DNA of 64,000 nucleotides from Acidimicrobiaceae bacterium (GTDB lineage Bacteria; Actinomycetota; Acidimicrobiia; Acidimicrobiales; RAAP-2): positions 16,074 to 80,073 of the forward strand of contig DAHUYG010000038.1 in assembly GCA_027315315.1 (NCBI GenBank). The letters are read 5' to 3'. A model generated the notes under the pieces. It did not search any database, had not been told where the DNA came from, and saw nothing but the letters and a program-made list of their open reading frames with translations. A program made the translations under genes and the position numbers. Shown in pieces: positions 46,920 through 57,611 of this stretch. Positions within the stretch are counted from its first letter, which is position 1, and the number at the start of each line of letters is the position of its first letter.

Positions 46920-48034
46920 CCGACGTTACCGAACGGCCGCTCCCGCTCGGGATCCCGACCGACGATCCCGAGCATCCGGTCTTCCGCAACGTCGATGACA
47001 AGGCGCAGCGGATCTTCCTCTGGCAATACGAGCGGTCCCGCGAGCAGCTCGTCACGCTCTACAACCGCGCCTCGGTCTCGCAGTGGAGCAGCACCCGGGA
47101 CCTCGACTGGTCGACCGAGGTCGACCCGGAGCGCTATGTGGACACCGGGGACTCGGCGATGCGCCTCTACCGGGAGGCGGGCAAGGTCCCCGGCTCCCCC
47201 ATCGCCTCGTGGGGGGACAAGGAGTACCTCCAGCTCGCCCTCGAGCTCCAGAAGGCGTCCCTCAGCCAGTTCATGCACGGCGAGCAGGGCGCCATGATGA
47301 CCGCGGCCAAGATCGTCGAGACCGTGCCGTGGATCGACGCCCGCTACTACGCGGCGACCCAGACGATGGACGAGGCCCGTCACACCGAGGTCTTCGCGCG
47401 CTATCTCCAAGAGAAGCTGGGCGAGCCGTACCCGATGAGCCCCTTCCTCGAGGAGCAGATCATGGTGCTGCTCGAGGACGGCCGCTGGGACATCGCCTAT
47501 CTCGGCATGCAGGTGATCATCGAGAGCCTGGCGCTCGCGGCGTTCGGCGACATGCACCGGCGCACCGAGGAGCCGCTCTTGAAGAAGCTCCTCCGCTACG
47601 TGATGGCCGACGAGGCCCGCCATGTCGCCTTCGGGATCCTCAGCCTCTCGGAGCTGTACTCCGAGCTGACCGACGCCGAGTTGAAGGACCGACAGGAGTT
47701 TCTCCTCGAGAACACCCTCCGTAATCGGACCCGGGCCACCACCCCCGAGGTGTGGGAGCGCCTCGGTGTCGACCCCACCGTGCTGCTCCCCTACCTCATG
47801 GAGGCCGCGACCAAGATCGAGGGCGGGTTCAACCGGGCGATCATGAAGGGGTTCTTCTCCAAGCTCGTGCCCAACGTGAAGAAGCTCGGGCTGCTGGAGG
47901 CCAACAACGGCTACCTACGCAAGGCGTGGGGGGAGGCCGGCCTCCTCGAGTACGAGTTCGCGCCGGACACGAGCGAGGACTACGCCACCTACGACGAGGT
48001 CGCGAAGGATCGCGAGGCTGCGGCCTCGAGCTGA
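46916..48034 (+). CDS. Ferritin-like (diiron) domain protein
   Basis: ATQTMDEARHTEVFARYLQEK ... IIESLALAAFGDMH ... VMADEARHVAFGILSL: E/ExxH-type diiron motifs; ATGA overlap with tetR. Confidence 0.78.
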   Translation: MTDVTERPLPLGIPTDDPEHPVFRNVDDKAQRIFLWQYERSREQLVTLYNRASVSQWSSTRDLDWSTEVDPERYVDTGDSAMRLYREAGKVPGSPIASWGDKEYLQLALELQKASLSQFMHGEQGAMMTAAKIVETVPWIDARYYAATQTMDEARHTEVFARYLQEKLGEPYPMSPFLEEQIMVLLEDGRWDIAYLGMQVIIESLALAAFGDMHRRTEEPLLKKLLRYVMADEARHVAFGILSLSELYSELTDAELKDRQEFLLENTLRNRTRATTPEVWERLGVDPTVLLPYLMEAATKIEGGFNRAIMKGFFSKLVPNVKKLGLLEANNGYLRKAWGEAGLLEYEFAPDTSEDYATYDEVAKDREAAASS

Positions 48035-48037
48035 TCG

Positions 48038-49264
48038 CTAGCCGGGGGGCCCCGACGCCCTCACGATCCCGGCGTCGATGAGCCCCTGGATCGTGCCCTG
48101 GTCCAATCCGAGCTCGGCCAGCACCTCGTGGCTGTGCTCGCCAACCTCGGGCGCCCGTCCACGCGCCTTGACCTCTGAGCGCTCGAAGGCGAACGGTGCC
48201 GCCAGGGTTTCGAAGCGCCCGACGTCGGGGTGCTCGAGCTCGACGAACATCCCCATCTCGCGCGCCTGGGGGTCGGCGATGACGTCGGAGAGCTCGGCGA
48301 CCTTGGACCAGATGAGGCTGGTCCGTCGCAGCCGGGGCGCCCAGTACTCGAAGGGCTCCGAGCCGAACACCTCGTCGAAGATCCCGACCAGCTCCTGGGC
48401 GTTGGAAAAGCGGTTGGCGGCGGTGTCAAAGCGCGGGTCTGCGATGAGCTCGGGGCGGTCCAGGGCCTGGCAGAACTCGGGCCATGTCGCCGGGTTGTGT
48501 GACGAGAGCACCAGCCAGGCGCCGTCGGCGCACTTGTACATCGTGTTCATGGGCGAGATGGGCCGGACCCGAGAGCGCTTGGCCGGCTGACGCCCGTCGA
48601 CCAGGGCGGTCACCATGTCGCAGCCGATCGTCCAGGCCCCCACCCGCATGAGCGCGGTCTCCACCACCTCGCCCTCACCGGTGCGATCGCGCACCCGCAA
48701 CGCCCCGAGGATGGCGACCAGCAGCGCGAGCGACGTCGGATGGTCCCCGGCGCCCGGGCGGGGCTGCACCGGCGGGCCCTCGGGCTCCCCGAGGAGCCCG
48801 GTCACCCCGCCGCGGCCGAAGAACGCTGAGACGTCGAAGGCCAGGTTGTCGGCGTCCTCACCGGTCGAGCCCTGCCCGGTGACGAGGGCGAAGACGAGGC
48901 CGGGGTTGCGCCGGTGCAGCGTCTCGGGACTCAGCCCGTAGCGCTCGAGCCGGGCACGGGTCAGGTTGGTCACGAGCACGTCGGCCCGGTCGATCAGCCC
49001 CACCACGATTTCGCGACCCCGCTCGTCGTTGAGGTCGACGGCGACCGAGCGCTTCCCGCGGTTGTCCATCTGGAAGACCATGTCGGTCCCCTTCACGCCC
49101 TCGGGGAACCGGGGCTGGCGCAGCTTGTCGCGCATCGAGTCGCCGGCCGGGGGCTCGACCTTCACGACCCGGGCCCCCATGTCGGCCATCAGCGCGGTCG
49201 CACTGGGCGCCGCGACCCAGTTCGCGATCTCCACCACGAAGAGGTCGTCGAGCGGCCCGCTCAC
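48038..49264 (-). CDS. CaiB/BaiF family CoA-transferase
   Basis: LFVVEIANWVAAPSATALMADMGARVVKVEPPAGD; VAVDLNDERGREIV; DVLVTNL. Confidence 0.94.
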   Translation of the reverse strand: MSGPLDDLFVVEIANWVAAPSATALMADMGARVVKVEPPAGDSMRDKLRQPRFPEGVKGTDMVFQMDNRGKRSVAVDLNDERGREIVVGLIDRADVLVTNLTRARLERYGLSPETLHRRNPGLVFALVTGQGSTGEDADNLAFDVSAFFGRGGVTGLLGEPEGPPVQPRPGAGDHPTSLALLVAILGALRVRDRTGEGEVVETALMRVGAWTIGCDMVTALVDGRQPAKRSRVRPISPMNTMYKCADGAWLVLSSHNPATWPEFCQALDRPELIADPRFDTAANRFSNAQELVGIFDEVFGSEPFEYWAPRLRRTSLIWSKVAELSDVIADPQAREMGMFVELEHPDVGRFETLAAPFAFERSEVKARGRAPEVGEHSHEVLAELGLDQGTIQGLIDAGIVRASGPPG

Positions 49265-49926
49265 CGCCCCGGCCTCCAACCCAGCGGAGCGACCCCCAGC
49301 ACCTGGTAGAGCTCGGCGACCGCCTGGTAGCCGTCTCGCACCTTGACTGTGCGCATGCCCATCGCCCGGGCCGGCTTCAGGTTGATCCCGAGGTCGTCGA
49401 GGAAGACCGACTCGCTCGGTTCGACGCCGAGCGCCTCGCAGGCCAACTCGTAAAAGCGCGGGTCGGGCTTTCGGACGCCGACCCGGCTCGACTCGATGAC
49501 CACGTCGAAGAGCTCGCCGAAGAGCCCGAGGGTGTCGCCACGCCGCTCGGCCTCATTCGAGACGAAGTTGTTGGTGAGCGCCGCCGTCTTATACCGCCCC
49601 CTGCAGAAGCGGACCGCCTCCACCATCTCGGGCCGGGGCTCGCCACGCATTGCCGCCATGACGGCTCGGGCGTCGACCTCGTGGCCGAGCGCCCTGCCCT
49701 CCTCCTCGAAGAGCGCACAGAAGCCCTCGACGTCCACCTCGCCGCGCTCGAAGCGCGCCCAGGCGTTGGCGTCGGGATTCGTCGAGTTCATCTTCCGGAT
49801 CAGGCCCTCGGGGAGGCCCTGGGCCCTCTCGTATCGGGCGAACCCCTCGAACGGCCCGGTCGTGAGCACCCCGCCCAGGTCGAAGAGGACCGCCTTGATG
49901 CCTTCGTCGCGTCCGGGTGGCTCCAC
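49261..49926 (-). CDS. HAD family hydrolase
   Basis: IKAVLFDLGGVLTTGPFEGF; ALTNNFVS; VGVRKPDPRFYELACEALGVEPSESVFLDDLGINLKPARAMGM; GTG start inferred. Confidence 0.88.
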   Translation of the reverse strand: MEPPGRDEGIKAVLFDLGGVLTTGPFEGFARYERAQGLPEGLIRKMNSTNPDANAWARFERGEVDVEGFCALFEEEGRALGHEVDARAVMAAMRGEPRPEMVEAVRFCRGRYKTAALTNNFVSNEAERRGDTLGLFGELFDVVIESSRVGVRKPDPRFYELACEALGVEPSESVFLDDLGINLKPARAMGMRTVKVRDGYQAVAELYQVLGVAPLGWRPGR

Positions 49927-49980
49927 GGGCCGCAAGGGTACAAGAAGACCAAATCGGCCCGGACGCCTACGCTGGACGAC

Positions 49981-50046
49981 ATGTACTTCCTGATTCGCCG
50001 CCTGGTCCGCATCGTCGTGCGGCGCTGGGCGAAGCGGAGCCGCTGA
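49981..50046 (+). CDS. Possible 21-aa basic peptide MYFLIRRLVRIVVRRWAKRSR
   Basis: ATG..TGA in the gap between divergent HAD and DUF3089-like genes; no other support. Confidence 0.25.
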   Translation: MYFLIRRLVRIVVRRWAKRSR

Positions 50047-50058
50047 ACCCGCCTCCAC

Positions 50059-51180
50059 CTAGTGGCGGGCCGAGTAGGACGCCTCCTCGGCCCTGACGTC
50101 GTTCACGAGATTGCCCAGCGCCAGGTTGACGTCATCCGCGTGGAGACCCCACGTCGGGCCGAGGCTTGCGCTCACCACCGGCCGTGGGTCGCCGGGCGCC
50201 GCCGTCACCTGCAGCCAGCTCGCCCCGCCATTGCTCTCACAGGTCCCCGTGTAGAGCCCGGGATAGGTGACCCAGAGAATCGCGCCGTGAGCGGCGGGAA
50301 AGTACGGCACGAGCGCGGCAGGCCCCTTCTTGCCGAGGTCCGCCGGGTCCGTGCAGAGGACCTGTTGGCCGCTCGACCGGGTCTGGCCGGACTGGAGGCT
50401 CACGCCCGTTCCCGGCCGGCCGAACAGGGCATCCGATGGGGGTTCGGAGCCGAACGAGGAGTAGGCGATGACGCACCCGGTCTCCCGCATCGACGTGCAG
50501 GCCGGGATGTGCCCGAAGGTGCCCCCGACCGTTTTGCCGATCGGGACCTGGACGTTGCCACCGAGGATGATCGCGACGACCATGCGAGCGCGCAGCTTCG
50601 AGTTGTCGTCGATCTGTCCCCGCAGCAGCCGGATGAGGTTCGCCGCTCCCTGGGAGTGACCGAGAAAGACGATGGGTCGGCCGTCGTTGTAGTGCGCGAG
50701 ATAGTCCTTCCACCCCTTGAGGAGGCTGTCGTAGGAGACGAGGTCGGCCGCCGGGTCGTTGCCGAGTCCAACGGCGAGCGAGGCTGCGGTGCGCTGCCGA
50801 TAGGTCGGCGCGAACACCCGGCACACCTGCGAAAAGCGCGACGCCTGGGCGACCGCCGTCGCTATCTCGGCCGCCGAAACCGCCAGGCCGGTGTTCGAGG
50901 TCGGCGCCGAGGCGGTCACCGTCGGATAGATGTAGAAGCAGTCGAACTTGGTGTGTGCCGCCGGGGCCGCCGACACTGGGGTCTTCGTCCCGTTCGCCGA
51001 CACCGAGAGCGCGTCCTCGTTGGCGAGGCACGGATCGTTCGTGAGTCCCGGCCGGCACAGCCAGGTGACGCCGGCGGCGTCGGACCCGCTCGTGGTCACG
51101 GCCGAAGCCGGGGCTGGCAGGCCGAATGAGCCGAGCAGCGTCAACGCGCCGAGGACCGTCGTCGACCCTCGCCAGCTCAT
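50059..51180 (-). CDS. DUF3089-like secreted lipase/esterase
   Basis: Signal-peptide-like MSWRGSTTVLGALTLLGSFGLPAPASA; DCFYIYPTV; RPIVFLGHSQGAANLIRLL. Confidence 0.82.
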   Translation of the reverse strand: MSWRGSTTVLGALTLLGSFGLPAPASAVTTSGSDAAGVTWLCRPGLTNDPCLANEDALSVSANGTKTPVSAAPAAHTKFDCFYIYPTVTASAPTSNTGLAVSAAEIATAVAQASRFSQVCRVFAPTYRQRTAASLAVGLGNDPAADLVSYDSLLKGWKDYLAHYNDGRPIVFLGHSQGAANLIRLLRGQIDDNSKLRARMVVAIILGGNVQVPIGKTVGGTFGHIPACTSMRETGCVIAYSSFGSEPPSDALFGRPGTGVSLQSGQTRSSGQQVLCTDPADLGKKGPAALVPYFPAAHGAILWVTYPGLYTGTCESNGGASWLQVTAAPGDPRPVVSASLGPTWGLHADDVNLALGNLVNDVRAEEASYSARH

Positions 51181-51289
51181 CGCCACGCCGATAGCGTGAC
51201 AGACCCCCGTCCCGCAGGGTGCAGGCACTTCCTCCGGCCTCCGATCGGGCCGCGCTCATCTGGACGATGGGCCGCGTCCTTCGGCGGTA

Positions 51290-51594
51290 CGCCGGCCGGC
51301 GCGCGACGCCCTCGACGCGGCGGGAATGCGCGACCTCCCTCAGGCCGCTCTGGGCCATCACCGCCCTCGCGATCCCCGGCTCTCGCGCTCGGGACCTGGT
51401 CGAGCGCGAGAGGATCTCAAGCAGGCGGTCGCCCGAATGCTCGGTTTGCTCGTCGAGGGCGGCTACGTCGAGCGCTCCAGTACCCCTCGGACCGGCGACG
51501 CACCCTGCTCGAGCTGACGGCGTCGGTGGAGACCCTCTGGATGATCGAAGGGGCCGACCTCTACGCCATGCTCACCGGGCTCGACCATCGGTAG
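51290..51594 (+). pseudogene. MarR-family regulator remnant, frameshifted
   Basis: DLKQAVARMLGLLVEGGYVER in one frame continues as QYPSDRRRTLLELTASVETLWMIEGADLYAMLTGLDHR* in another (junction near 51480). Confidence 0.55.
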
Positions 51595-51598
51595 GCGC

Positions 51599-52771
51599 TC
51601 AGGACTCCTCGGAGCCGACGTTGTCGTTCGGGCGATGCCCCTCGGTGTGCTCCACGTGGCGCCTGGCGATGATGTGCACGTCAATGCCCGCGTCGGCCGC
51701 CCCTCGCGAGACCTTGCGCACGATCGAACCTCCCCGCAGCAGCTCCTGGAACCGGCCGCGCTGGCTCGATCCGAGCACGATCTGGGTGATCTGGCGCCTC
51801 CTCGCGAAATCGATGATGGCCGTCGCCGGGTCGTCGGATTCGATCTCAGTCCAGTCGGCCCCGACGTCGATGCAGAGCTGTCGCAGCCCATCGAGTGCCG
51901 ACTGGTCCGAACGGCTGCTGTCGTGCAGGTGGATGTGGACGGCGTGCAGGTCCGCCTTGGTGCGCGCCGCCATGCGTGACGCCCGCCGGATGATGGCCTC
52001 GGTGCCGGGGGCCGTGATCACCGCGACCAGGAATCGCTCGCTCGTCTCCCAGAGGACCTGGGTCTGGTACCGGGCGAGATGTTCGAGCAGTTCCTCCTCG
52101 GTCTCGTCGGCGAGGAATCGCAAGGCGAGCTCGCGCAACGCGATCAGGTTGTCGGTGCGAAAGAAGTGACTGAGAGCCTGGGGCACCTTCTCGGGCGGGT
52201 AGATGTTGCCGTGCAGCATGCGGCGGCGGAGCTGCTCGGGCGAGGAGTCGACCAGCTCGATCTGGTCGGCCCGGCGGAGCACCCAGTCCGGCACCCGCTC
52301 GCCGATGGAGACGCCGGTGATGGGCTCGACCGCGTCGGCGATCGACTCGAGGTGCTGGATGTTCACGGTGGTGATGACGTCGATCCCGGCGTCGAGGATC
52401 TGCAGGACGTCCTCCCAGCGCTTGGCGTGGGGGCCCGACCCGGGCACATTCGTGTGCGCCAGCTCGTCGATCAACGCGACGGCGGGATGACGATCGAGCA
52501 CCGCCTGGAGGTCCATCTCCTCGAACCGGGTTCCCCGGTACTCGACCGCCTTGCGGGGGATCACCTCCAGGCCCTTGGTCATGGCCTCGGTCTGGGGGCG
52601 ACCGTGCGATTCGACGAAGCCGATCGCGACGTCGGTCCCCCGGTCGTGGCGCCGAACCCCCTCCGAGAGCATGGCGTAGGTCTTCCCCACGCCGGCGGCC
52701 GACCCGAGATACACCCGGAAGCGCCCGGCCGGCTCGATGTCCTCTTGGTATTCCGTGGCGCGCTCATTCAT
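51599..52771 (-). CDS. kdpD-N: KdpD N-terminal sensory domain protein (KdpD + USP domains, no kinase)
   Basis: RVYLGSAAGVGKTYAMLSEGVRRHDRGTDVAIGFVESHGRP; ALIDELAHTNVPGS; ends after USP-like domain at 390 aa. Confidence 0.9.
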   Translation of the reverse strand: MNERATEYQEDIEPAGRFRVYLGSAAGVGKTYAMLSEGVRRHDRGTDVAIGFVESHGRPQTEAMTKGLEVIPRKAVEYRGTRFEEMDLQAVLDRHPAVALIDELAHTNVPGSGPHAKRWEDVLQILDAGIDVITTVNIQHLESIADAVEPITGVSIGERVPDWVLRRADQIELVDSSPEQLRRRMLHGNIYPPEKVPQALSHFFRTDNLIALRELALRFLADETEEELLEHLARYQTQVLWETSERFLVAVITAPGTEAIIRRASRMAARTKADLHAVHIHLHDSSRSDQSALDGLRQLCIDVGADWTEIESDDPATAIIDFARRRQITQIVLGSSQRGRFQELLRGGSIVRKVSRGAADAGIDVHIIARRHVEHTEGHRPNDNVGSEES

Positions 52772-53123
52772 CGCCGGTGCCCCCACCCGGCGCTGGCCCG
52801 TCGGGGCCGAGGCGGTAGAGCGGGTTCCAGATCGTGAGTCGGCCGTGGTCCATTCTCGCCGTCCCCTCCACGTGACACCGTGCACCGGACACCAGGCCCG
52901 GCACCCGGTCGCGGCCGAGGAACAGCAAGTCGACTCGCCCGGTGCCGTCGTCGAGGACGCAGCGGAACCCGAGCCCGCTCGGGCCCCCGTCGCCTCGCGA
53001 CCACGGACTCGTCTCGACGATCGTTCCGCCCGCAGTGACCCTGGTTCGCTCGGCGGCCTCCCCGAGGCGGAGCACGAGCCGCATGCCCGGCGTAGGCGGG
53101 TCCGAGGCGATCATCCCGCTCAT
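52764..53123 (-). CDS. OB-fold nucleic-acid-binding-like small protein within kdp operon
   Basis: VTAGGTIVETSPWSRGDGGPSGLGFRCVLDDGTGRVDLLFLGRDRVPGLVSGARCHVEGTARMDHGRLTIWNPLYRL: OB-fold (tRNA_anti/RecG wedge-like) pattern. Confidence 0.65.
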   Translation of the reverse strand: MSGMIASDPPTPGMRLVLRLGEAAERTRVTAGGTIVETSPWSRGDGGPSGLGFRCVLDDGTGRVDLLFLGRDRVPGLVSGARCHVEGTARMDHGRLTIWNPLYRLGPDGPAPGGGTGDE

Positions 53124-53743
53124 CGCAACTTGGCCAGCGCCTCGTTCAACTGGAGGACGTCGATATACGCGCTCCCGAGGAACCCCAGCGCGGCACCGTT
53201 GGTCTCTTTGGCGACGAGCTTTCGCAGCCGGGCGGCGGGGATGCCGGTGGCCTTCGAGACCATCGGGACCTGCACGAGGGCGTCCTGGGGCGTGACGTCC
53301 GGATCGAGGCCACTCCCCGAGGTGGTCACGAGATCCGCGGTCGGGTTGACCCCCAGCGCGTGCCAATAGCGCACCAGGGCCTTGGTGTTGTCGTAGAGCG
53401 CCTTGGAGCGCGGCCCGAGGTTCGTCGCCCCGGACTCACCGGAGACGCCGTTGGCCACGAGCGGGTTGTCGCCGCCCGAGGAATGCGTCTTGGCGTTCGC
53501 TGCGTATGGGCCGGTGTCGTCGGGGCGCCCGTGGAAGACGCAGCTGCCCAATGGGTGACCGGGGCACTTGACCGCCGCCCAGTTCTGGCCGATCAGCGTC
53601 GAGCCGTTGGCGGTGATCGACCCGTCCGCCTGGTGCCTGAAGAGCAGCTGGGCGACTCCGGTCCCGGCCAGTGCGTAGACGAACCCGAAGAACACGGTGA
53701 AGGCGAAGATGGCCACGAGCGAACGCCGGAGGTTGATGAGCAT
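53120..53743 (-). CDS. kdpC: K+-transporting ATPase subunit C
   Basis: MLINLRRSLVAIFAFTVFFGFVYAL; GSGLDPDVTPQDALVQV. Confidence 0.96.
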   Translation of the reverse strand: MLINLRRSLVAIFAFTVFFGFVYALAGTGVAQLLFRHQADGSITANGSTLIGQNWAAVKCPGHPLGSCVFHGRPDDTGPYAANAKTHSSGGDNPLVANGVSGESGATNLGPRSKALYDNTKALVRYWHALGVNPTADLVTTSGSGLDPDVTPQDALVQVPMVSKATGIPAARLRKLVAKETNGAALGFLGSAYIDVLQLNEALAKLR

Positions 53744-53755
53744 GTCGACCCGCGA

Positions 53756-55828
53756 TTAGTAGGCGTGGAGGGCGACCAGGATGAGGTCGATCAGCTTGAT
53801 GAAGATGAAGGGCACGATGATCCCGCCGATGCCGTAGATCCAGACGTTGCGGCGCAGGATCGCAGAGGAGCTCATCGCCCGGAACTTCACCCCTCGGAGC
53901 GCCAGGGGGATCAGCGCGATGATCACGAGCGCATTGAAGATCACTGCGGAGAGCACCGCGCTCTGGGAGTTGTGGAGCTTCATGATGTTGAGGGTGTTGA
54001 GCTGCGGATACGTGGCCACGAACAACGCCGGGATGATGGCGAAGTACTTCGCCACATCGTTGGCGATCGAGAACGTCGTCAGCGAGCCACGCGTGATGAG
54101 CAACTGCTTTCCGATCTCCACGATGTCGATCAGCTTCGTCGGATTCGAATCGAGATCGACCATGTTGCCGGCCTCCTTGGCCGCGGTCGTTCCGGTGTTC
54201 ATCGCCACACCGACGTCGGCCTGGGCGAGCGCCGGCGCGTCGTTCGTGCCGTCGCCGGTCATGGCGATGAGTTTTCCGCCCTTCTGCTCCGAACGGATCA
54301 GTGCCAGCTTGGCCTCGGGCGTCGCCTCGGCCAGGAAGTCGTCGACACCTGCCTCCTGCGCGATCGCAGCAGCCGTCAGGGGATTGTCCCCGGTGATCAT
54401 CACCGTGCGAATCCCCATCGAGCGCATCTCGTCGAACTTCTCGCGGATCCCCTGCTTCACGACGTCCTTCAGCTCGATGACGCCGAGGGTCTCGCTCCCT
54501 TCGGCCACGACCAGGGGCGTCGAACCGGCCCGGGAGATGCCCTCGACGATCTCGTCGAGATCACTCGGCACCTCTCCGCCCTGACCGCGCACCCAGGTTC
54601 TGATCGATTCGGCCGCTCCCTTGCGGATCCGCCGTCCTTCGACGTCGAGACCGGACATGCGGGTCGTCGCGCTGAACGGCACGAACGTGTGCTGCTCGAG
54701 TTGGCGCTCGCGGATGTCGAAGCGCTCCTTGGCCAGGATCACGATGGAACGACCCTCGGGCGTCTCGTCCGCGAGCGAGGCCAACTGGGAGGCGTCGGCG
54801 ACCTCACGCTCCTCGTGGTCAGCGACGGGGACGAAGCGGGTGGCCATGCGGTTTCCGAGGGTGATGGTGCCGGTCTTGTCCAACAGGAGCGTCTGGACGT
54901 CGCCCGCCGCCTCGACGGCTCTCCCGCTCATGGCGAGGACGTTGCGCTGGACCAGGCGGTCCATCCCGGCGATCCCGATGGCGGACAGGAGTGCCCCGAT
55001 GGTCGTCGGGATGAGACAGACCAGGAGCGAGACCAAGACGACCACCGACACCGAAGCACCCGAGTAATGGCCGAAGGCCTGGAGGGTGACCACCACCGGA
55101 ATGAACACGATCGTCAATACCGACAGCAGGATCGTCAAGGCGATCTCGTTCGGCGTCTTCTGCCGGTTGGCCCCCTCGACGAGGGTGATCATCCGGTCTA
55201 GGAAGGTTTGTCCCCTCTCGGCGGTGATCCGCACGACGATCCGGTCCGAGAGCACCTTGGTCCCTCCGGTGACCGCCGAGCGGTCCCCTCCGGACTCCCG
55301 GATCACCGGTGCCGATTCTCCGGTGATCGCGGACTCGTCGACGGACGCGATGCCTTCGACAATCTCGCCATCGGAGGGGATCAGATCGTTCGCTTCACAG
55401 ACCACCAGGTCTCCCCGGGCCAGCGTCGACGCCGGCACGCGCTCCTCGGTGATGCCGTCGGCCCGCAGCCGGCGGGCCTCGGTCTCCGCGCGCATCCGAC
55501 GCAAGGTCTCCGCCTGCGCCTTTCCTCGCCCCTCGGCCATGGCCTCGGCGAAGTTGGCGAAGATCACGGTCAAGAAGAGCCAGATCGTGATCGACCAGGC
55601 GAACTTTCCCGGGTGTGCGACGGCCTCGATGAAGCTCACCACCGTGCCGATGAGTACGACGAACATGACCGGGTTTCTGATCTGGACCCTGGGCGTCAAC
55701 TTCTTGAAGGCGTCGACCAGGGCCTGGCGCATGATCGTCCGGTCGAACAGGCTGCGCCCCTGAGCCACCCCGCGCGCCGCGGGGGTCTCGGGCGCCTCTG
55801 GCTGCAACAGTGCCGGTGCGCTGGACAT
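53756..55828 (-). CDS. kdpB: K+-transporting ATPase subunit B
   Basis: [68 protein letters not shown]. Confidence 0.98.
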   Translation of the reverse strand: MSSAPALLQPEAPETPAARGVAQGRSLFDRTIMRQALVDAFKKLTPRVQIRNPVMFVVLIGTVVSFIEAVAHPGKFAWSITIWLFLTVIFANFAEAMAEGRGKAQAETLRRMRAETEARRLRADGITEERVPASTLARGDLVVCEANDLIPSDGEIVEGIASVDESAITGESAPVIRESGGDRSAVTGGTKVLSDRIVVRITAERGQTFLDRMITLVEGANRQKTPNEIALTILLSVLTIVFIPVVVTLQAFGHYSGASVSVVVLVSLLVCLIPTTIGALLSAIGIAGMDRLVQRNVLAMSGRAVEAAGDVQTLLLDKTGTITLGNRMATRFVPVADHEEREVADASQLASLADETPEGRSIVILAKERFDIRERQLEQHTFVPFSATTRMSGLDVEGRRIRKGAAESIRTWVRGQGGEVPSDLDEIVEGISRAGSTPLVVAEGSETLGVIELKDVVKQGIREKFDEMRSMGIRTVMITGDNPLTAAAIAQEAGVDDFLAEATPEAKLALIRSEQKGGKLIAMTGDGTNDAPALAQADVGVAMNTGTTAAKEAGNMVDLDSNPTKLIDIVEIGKQLLITRGSLTTFSIANDVAKYFAIIPALFVATYPQLNTLNIMKLHNSQSAVLSAVIFNALVIIALIPLALRGVKFRAMSSSAILRRNVWIYGIGGIIVPFIFIKLIDLILVALHAY

Positions 55829-57522
55829 CAGAAAAACCTCCCGCGGCTCAGTTGCTCGACGATCGGCCCCAGGGAGATGGCCGGGAAGAAGGTCAGCCCT
55901 CCGATGATGATGATGACCCCGATCGTCAGGCCGATGAACATCGTGTTGTCGGTCCGGAACGTGCCGAGCGAGGCCGGGACGACGTGCTTTGCTGCGAGCG
56001 AACCGGCGAGAGCAAGGGCGGGGATGAGGATGCCGAACCGGCCGATCAACATGTCGATCGCGCCGAGCACGTTGTAGAAGGCGGTGTTGCCGGTCAGACC
56101 GGCCATCGCCGAGCCGTTGTTGTTCCCCTGGGACGTGAAGGCGTAGAGGATCTCGGTGAAACCGTGGGGCCCACCGTTCAGTGGTCCGGCCCGCCCGGCG
56201 TGGATCGATACTGCGATGGCTGTGAGGACGAGCACGACGAGCGGCATGACGAGCGCCCCCAGGCCGGCGAGCTTCACCTCCTTGGCCTGGATCTTCTTTC
56301 CGAGGTACTCGGGTGTTCGCCCGATCATCAGTCCGCCGATGAACACGGCGATGATCGCGTAGATCAGGATCGTGTAGAGCCCGCTTCCCACCCCGCCCGG
56401 CGTGACCTCTCCCAGCATCATCCCGGAGAGGGCCCCGAACCCGCCGATCGGGGTGTACGAGTCCGTCGCGCTGTCGACCGCCCCGTCTGAGGTCTGGGTC
56501 ATCGAGACGTTGAACAACGCACTGGTCGGGATCCCGAAACGGACCTCTTTGCCTTCGGTGTTGCCGACACTCGAATGCACCCCGGCCGCCGCGACGGCCG
56601 GGGTGTTCTGGTGCTCGGCATAGGCGGTGAAGCTGACCCAGGCACCGAAAATGATCACCATCGCCGCCAACAAGGCGGCCCCGTGGCGAACGCTCTTCAC
56701 CATCTTGCCGAACGTGTAGGTGAGGGCGAACGGGATCGAGAGTGTGAGCCAGATGTACAGCAGATTGGTGATCGCAGTCGGGTTCTCGAAGGGATGGGCC
56801 AGGTCGGCGTTGAAGAAGCCGCCACCGTTGGTCCCGAACTGCATGATCGAGGCCATGAAGCCGGCCGGCCCCCGGGGGATGGTCTGGGTGACCCCGTTCA
56901 AGGCATCGTGGATGACCACTGGGCCGGCGAGGGTCTGCACGGCTCCCTGTCCGACGACGATGATCCCCGCCACGAAGGCGACCGGCAGCAGGATGTAGAG
57001 CATGCAGCGGGTGATGTCGACCCAGAAGTTCCCGATCGTCGGAGAGCTGCGCCGCGAGAAACCCCTCACGAGGGCGATGGCCGCCGCGATCCCGACCGCC
57101 GCGCTCACGAACTGTTGCACCGTGAGGACGCCGATCTGGGAGAAGTACGACAAGGTCGTCTCGCCGCCGTAGTTCTGCCAGTTCGTGTTCGTGACGAACG
57201 ACACGATGGTGTTGAGGCTCAGAGCCGGCGCAACGGCACCGAAGTGCTGTGGGTTGAGCGGCAGCGATCCCTGGATCCGCAGGAGCAGGTAGCCGAAGGC
57301 GAGGAAGAGGGCCGAGAAGATGACCGTCGAACTCGCGTAGCGCTTCCAGGGCTGCTCGTACTCCTCGGCGGGACCGGTTCGGAGCAGACGGTAGAAGGGC
57401 CGCTCGGCCCAGGCCAAGAACTGCACCCGCCCCTCGAAGACGGCCGCCATGTACGCGCCGAGGTACCGCCAGGTCAACCCCAGCAGGACGATGAGGACGA
57501 CGATGGTCCAGAAGAACCCCAT
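55828..57522 (-). CDS. kdpA: K+-transporting ATPase subunit A
   Basis: [68 protein letters not shown] overlapping the kdpF stop. Confidence 0.97.
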   Translation of the reverse strand: MGFFWTIVVLIVLLGLTWRYLGAYMAAVFEGRVQFLAWAERPFYRLLRTGPAEEYEQPWKRYASSTVIFSALFLAFGYLLLRIQGSLPLNPQHFGAVAPALSLNTIVSFVTNTNWQNYGGETTLSYFSQIGVLTVQQFVSAAVGIAAAIALVRGFSRRSSPTIGNFWVDITRCMLYILLPVAFVAGIIVVGQGAVQTLAGPVVIHDALNGVTQTIPRGPAGFMASIMQFGTNGGGFFNADLAHPFENPTAITNLLYIWLTLSIPFALTYTFGKMVKSVRHGAALLAAMVIIFGAWVSFTAYAEHQNTPAVAAAGVHSSVGNTEGKEVRFGIPTSALFNVSMTQTSDGAVDSATDSYTPIGGFGALSGMMLGEVTPGGVGSGLYTILIYAIIAVFIGGLMIGRTPEYLGKKIQAKEVKLAGLGALVMPLVVLVLTAIAVSIHAGRAGPLNGGPHGFTEILYAFTSQGNNNGSAMAGLTGNTAFYNVLGAIDMLIGRFGILIPALALAGSLAAKHVVPASLGTFRTDNTMFIGLTIGVIIIIGGLTFFPAISLGPIVEQLSRGRFF

Positions 57523-57611
57523 CAGAACCACTCGGGCTTGAACATGGCCACGCCCAAATAGATGACGGTCACGATCGAGACCGCGAGGAGGACCCCTTGC
57601 GCCCAGGTCAC
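57522..57611 (-). CDS. kdpF: KdpF small subunit
   Basis: [29 protein letters not shown]; ends xPEWF; TGATG overlap with kdpA. Confidence 0.88.
   Translation of the reverse strand: MTWAQGVLLAVSIVTVIYLGVAMFKPEWF

Noticed and set aside
53360-55201. 613-aa plus-strand ORF
   Set aside because: Antisense to kdpC/kdpB, Asp/His/Arg-rich artefact.
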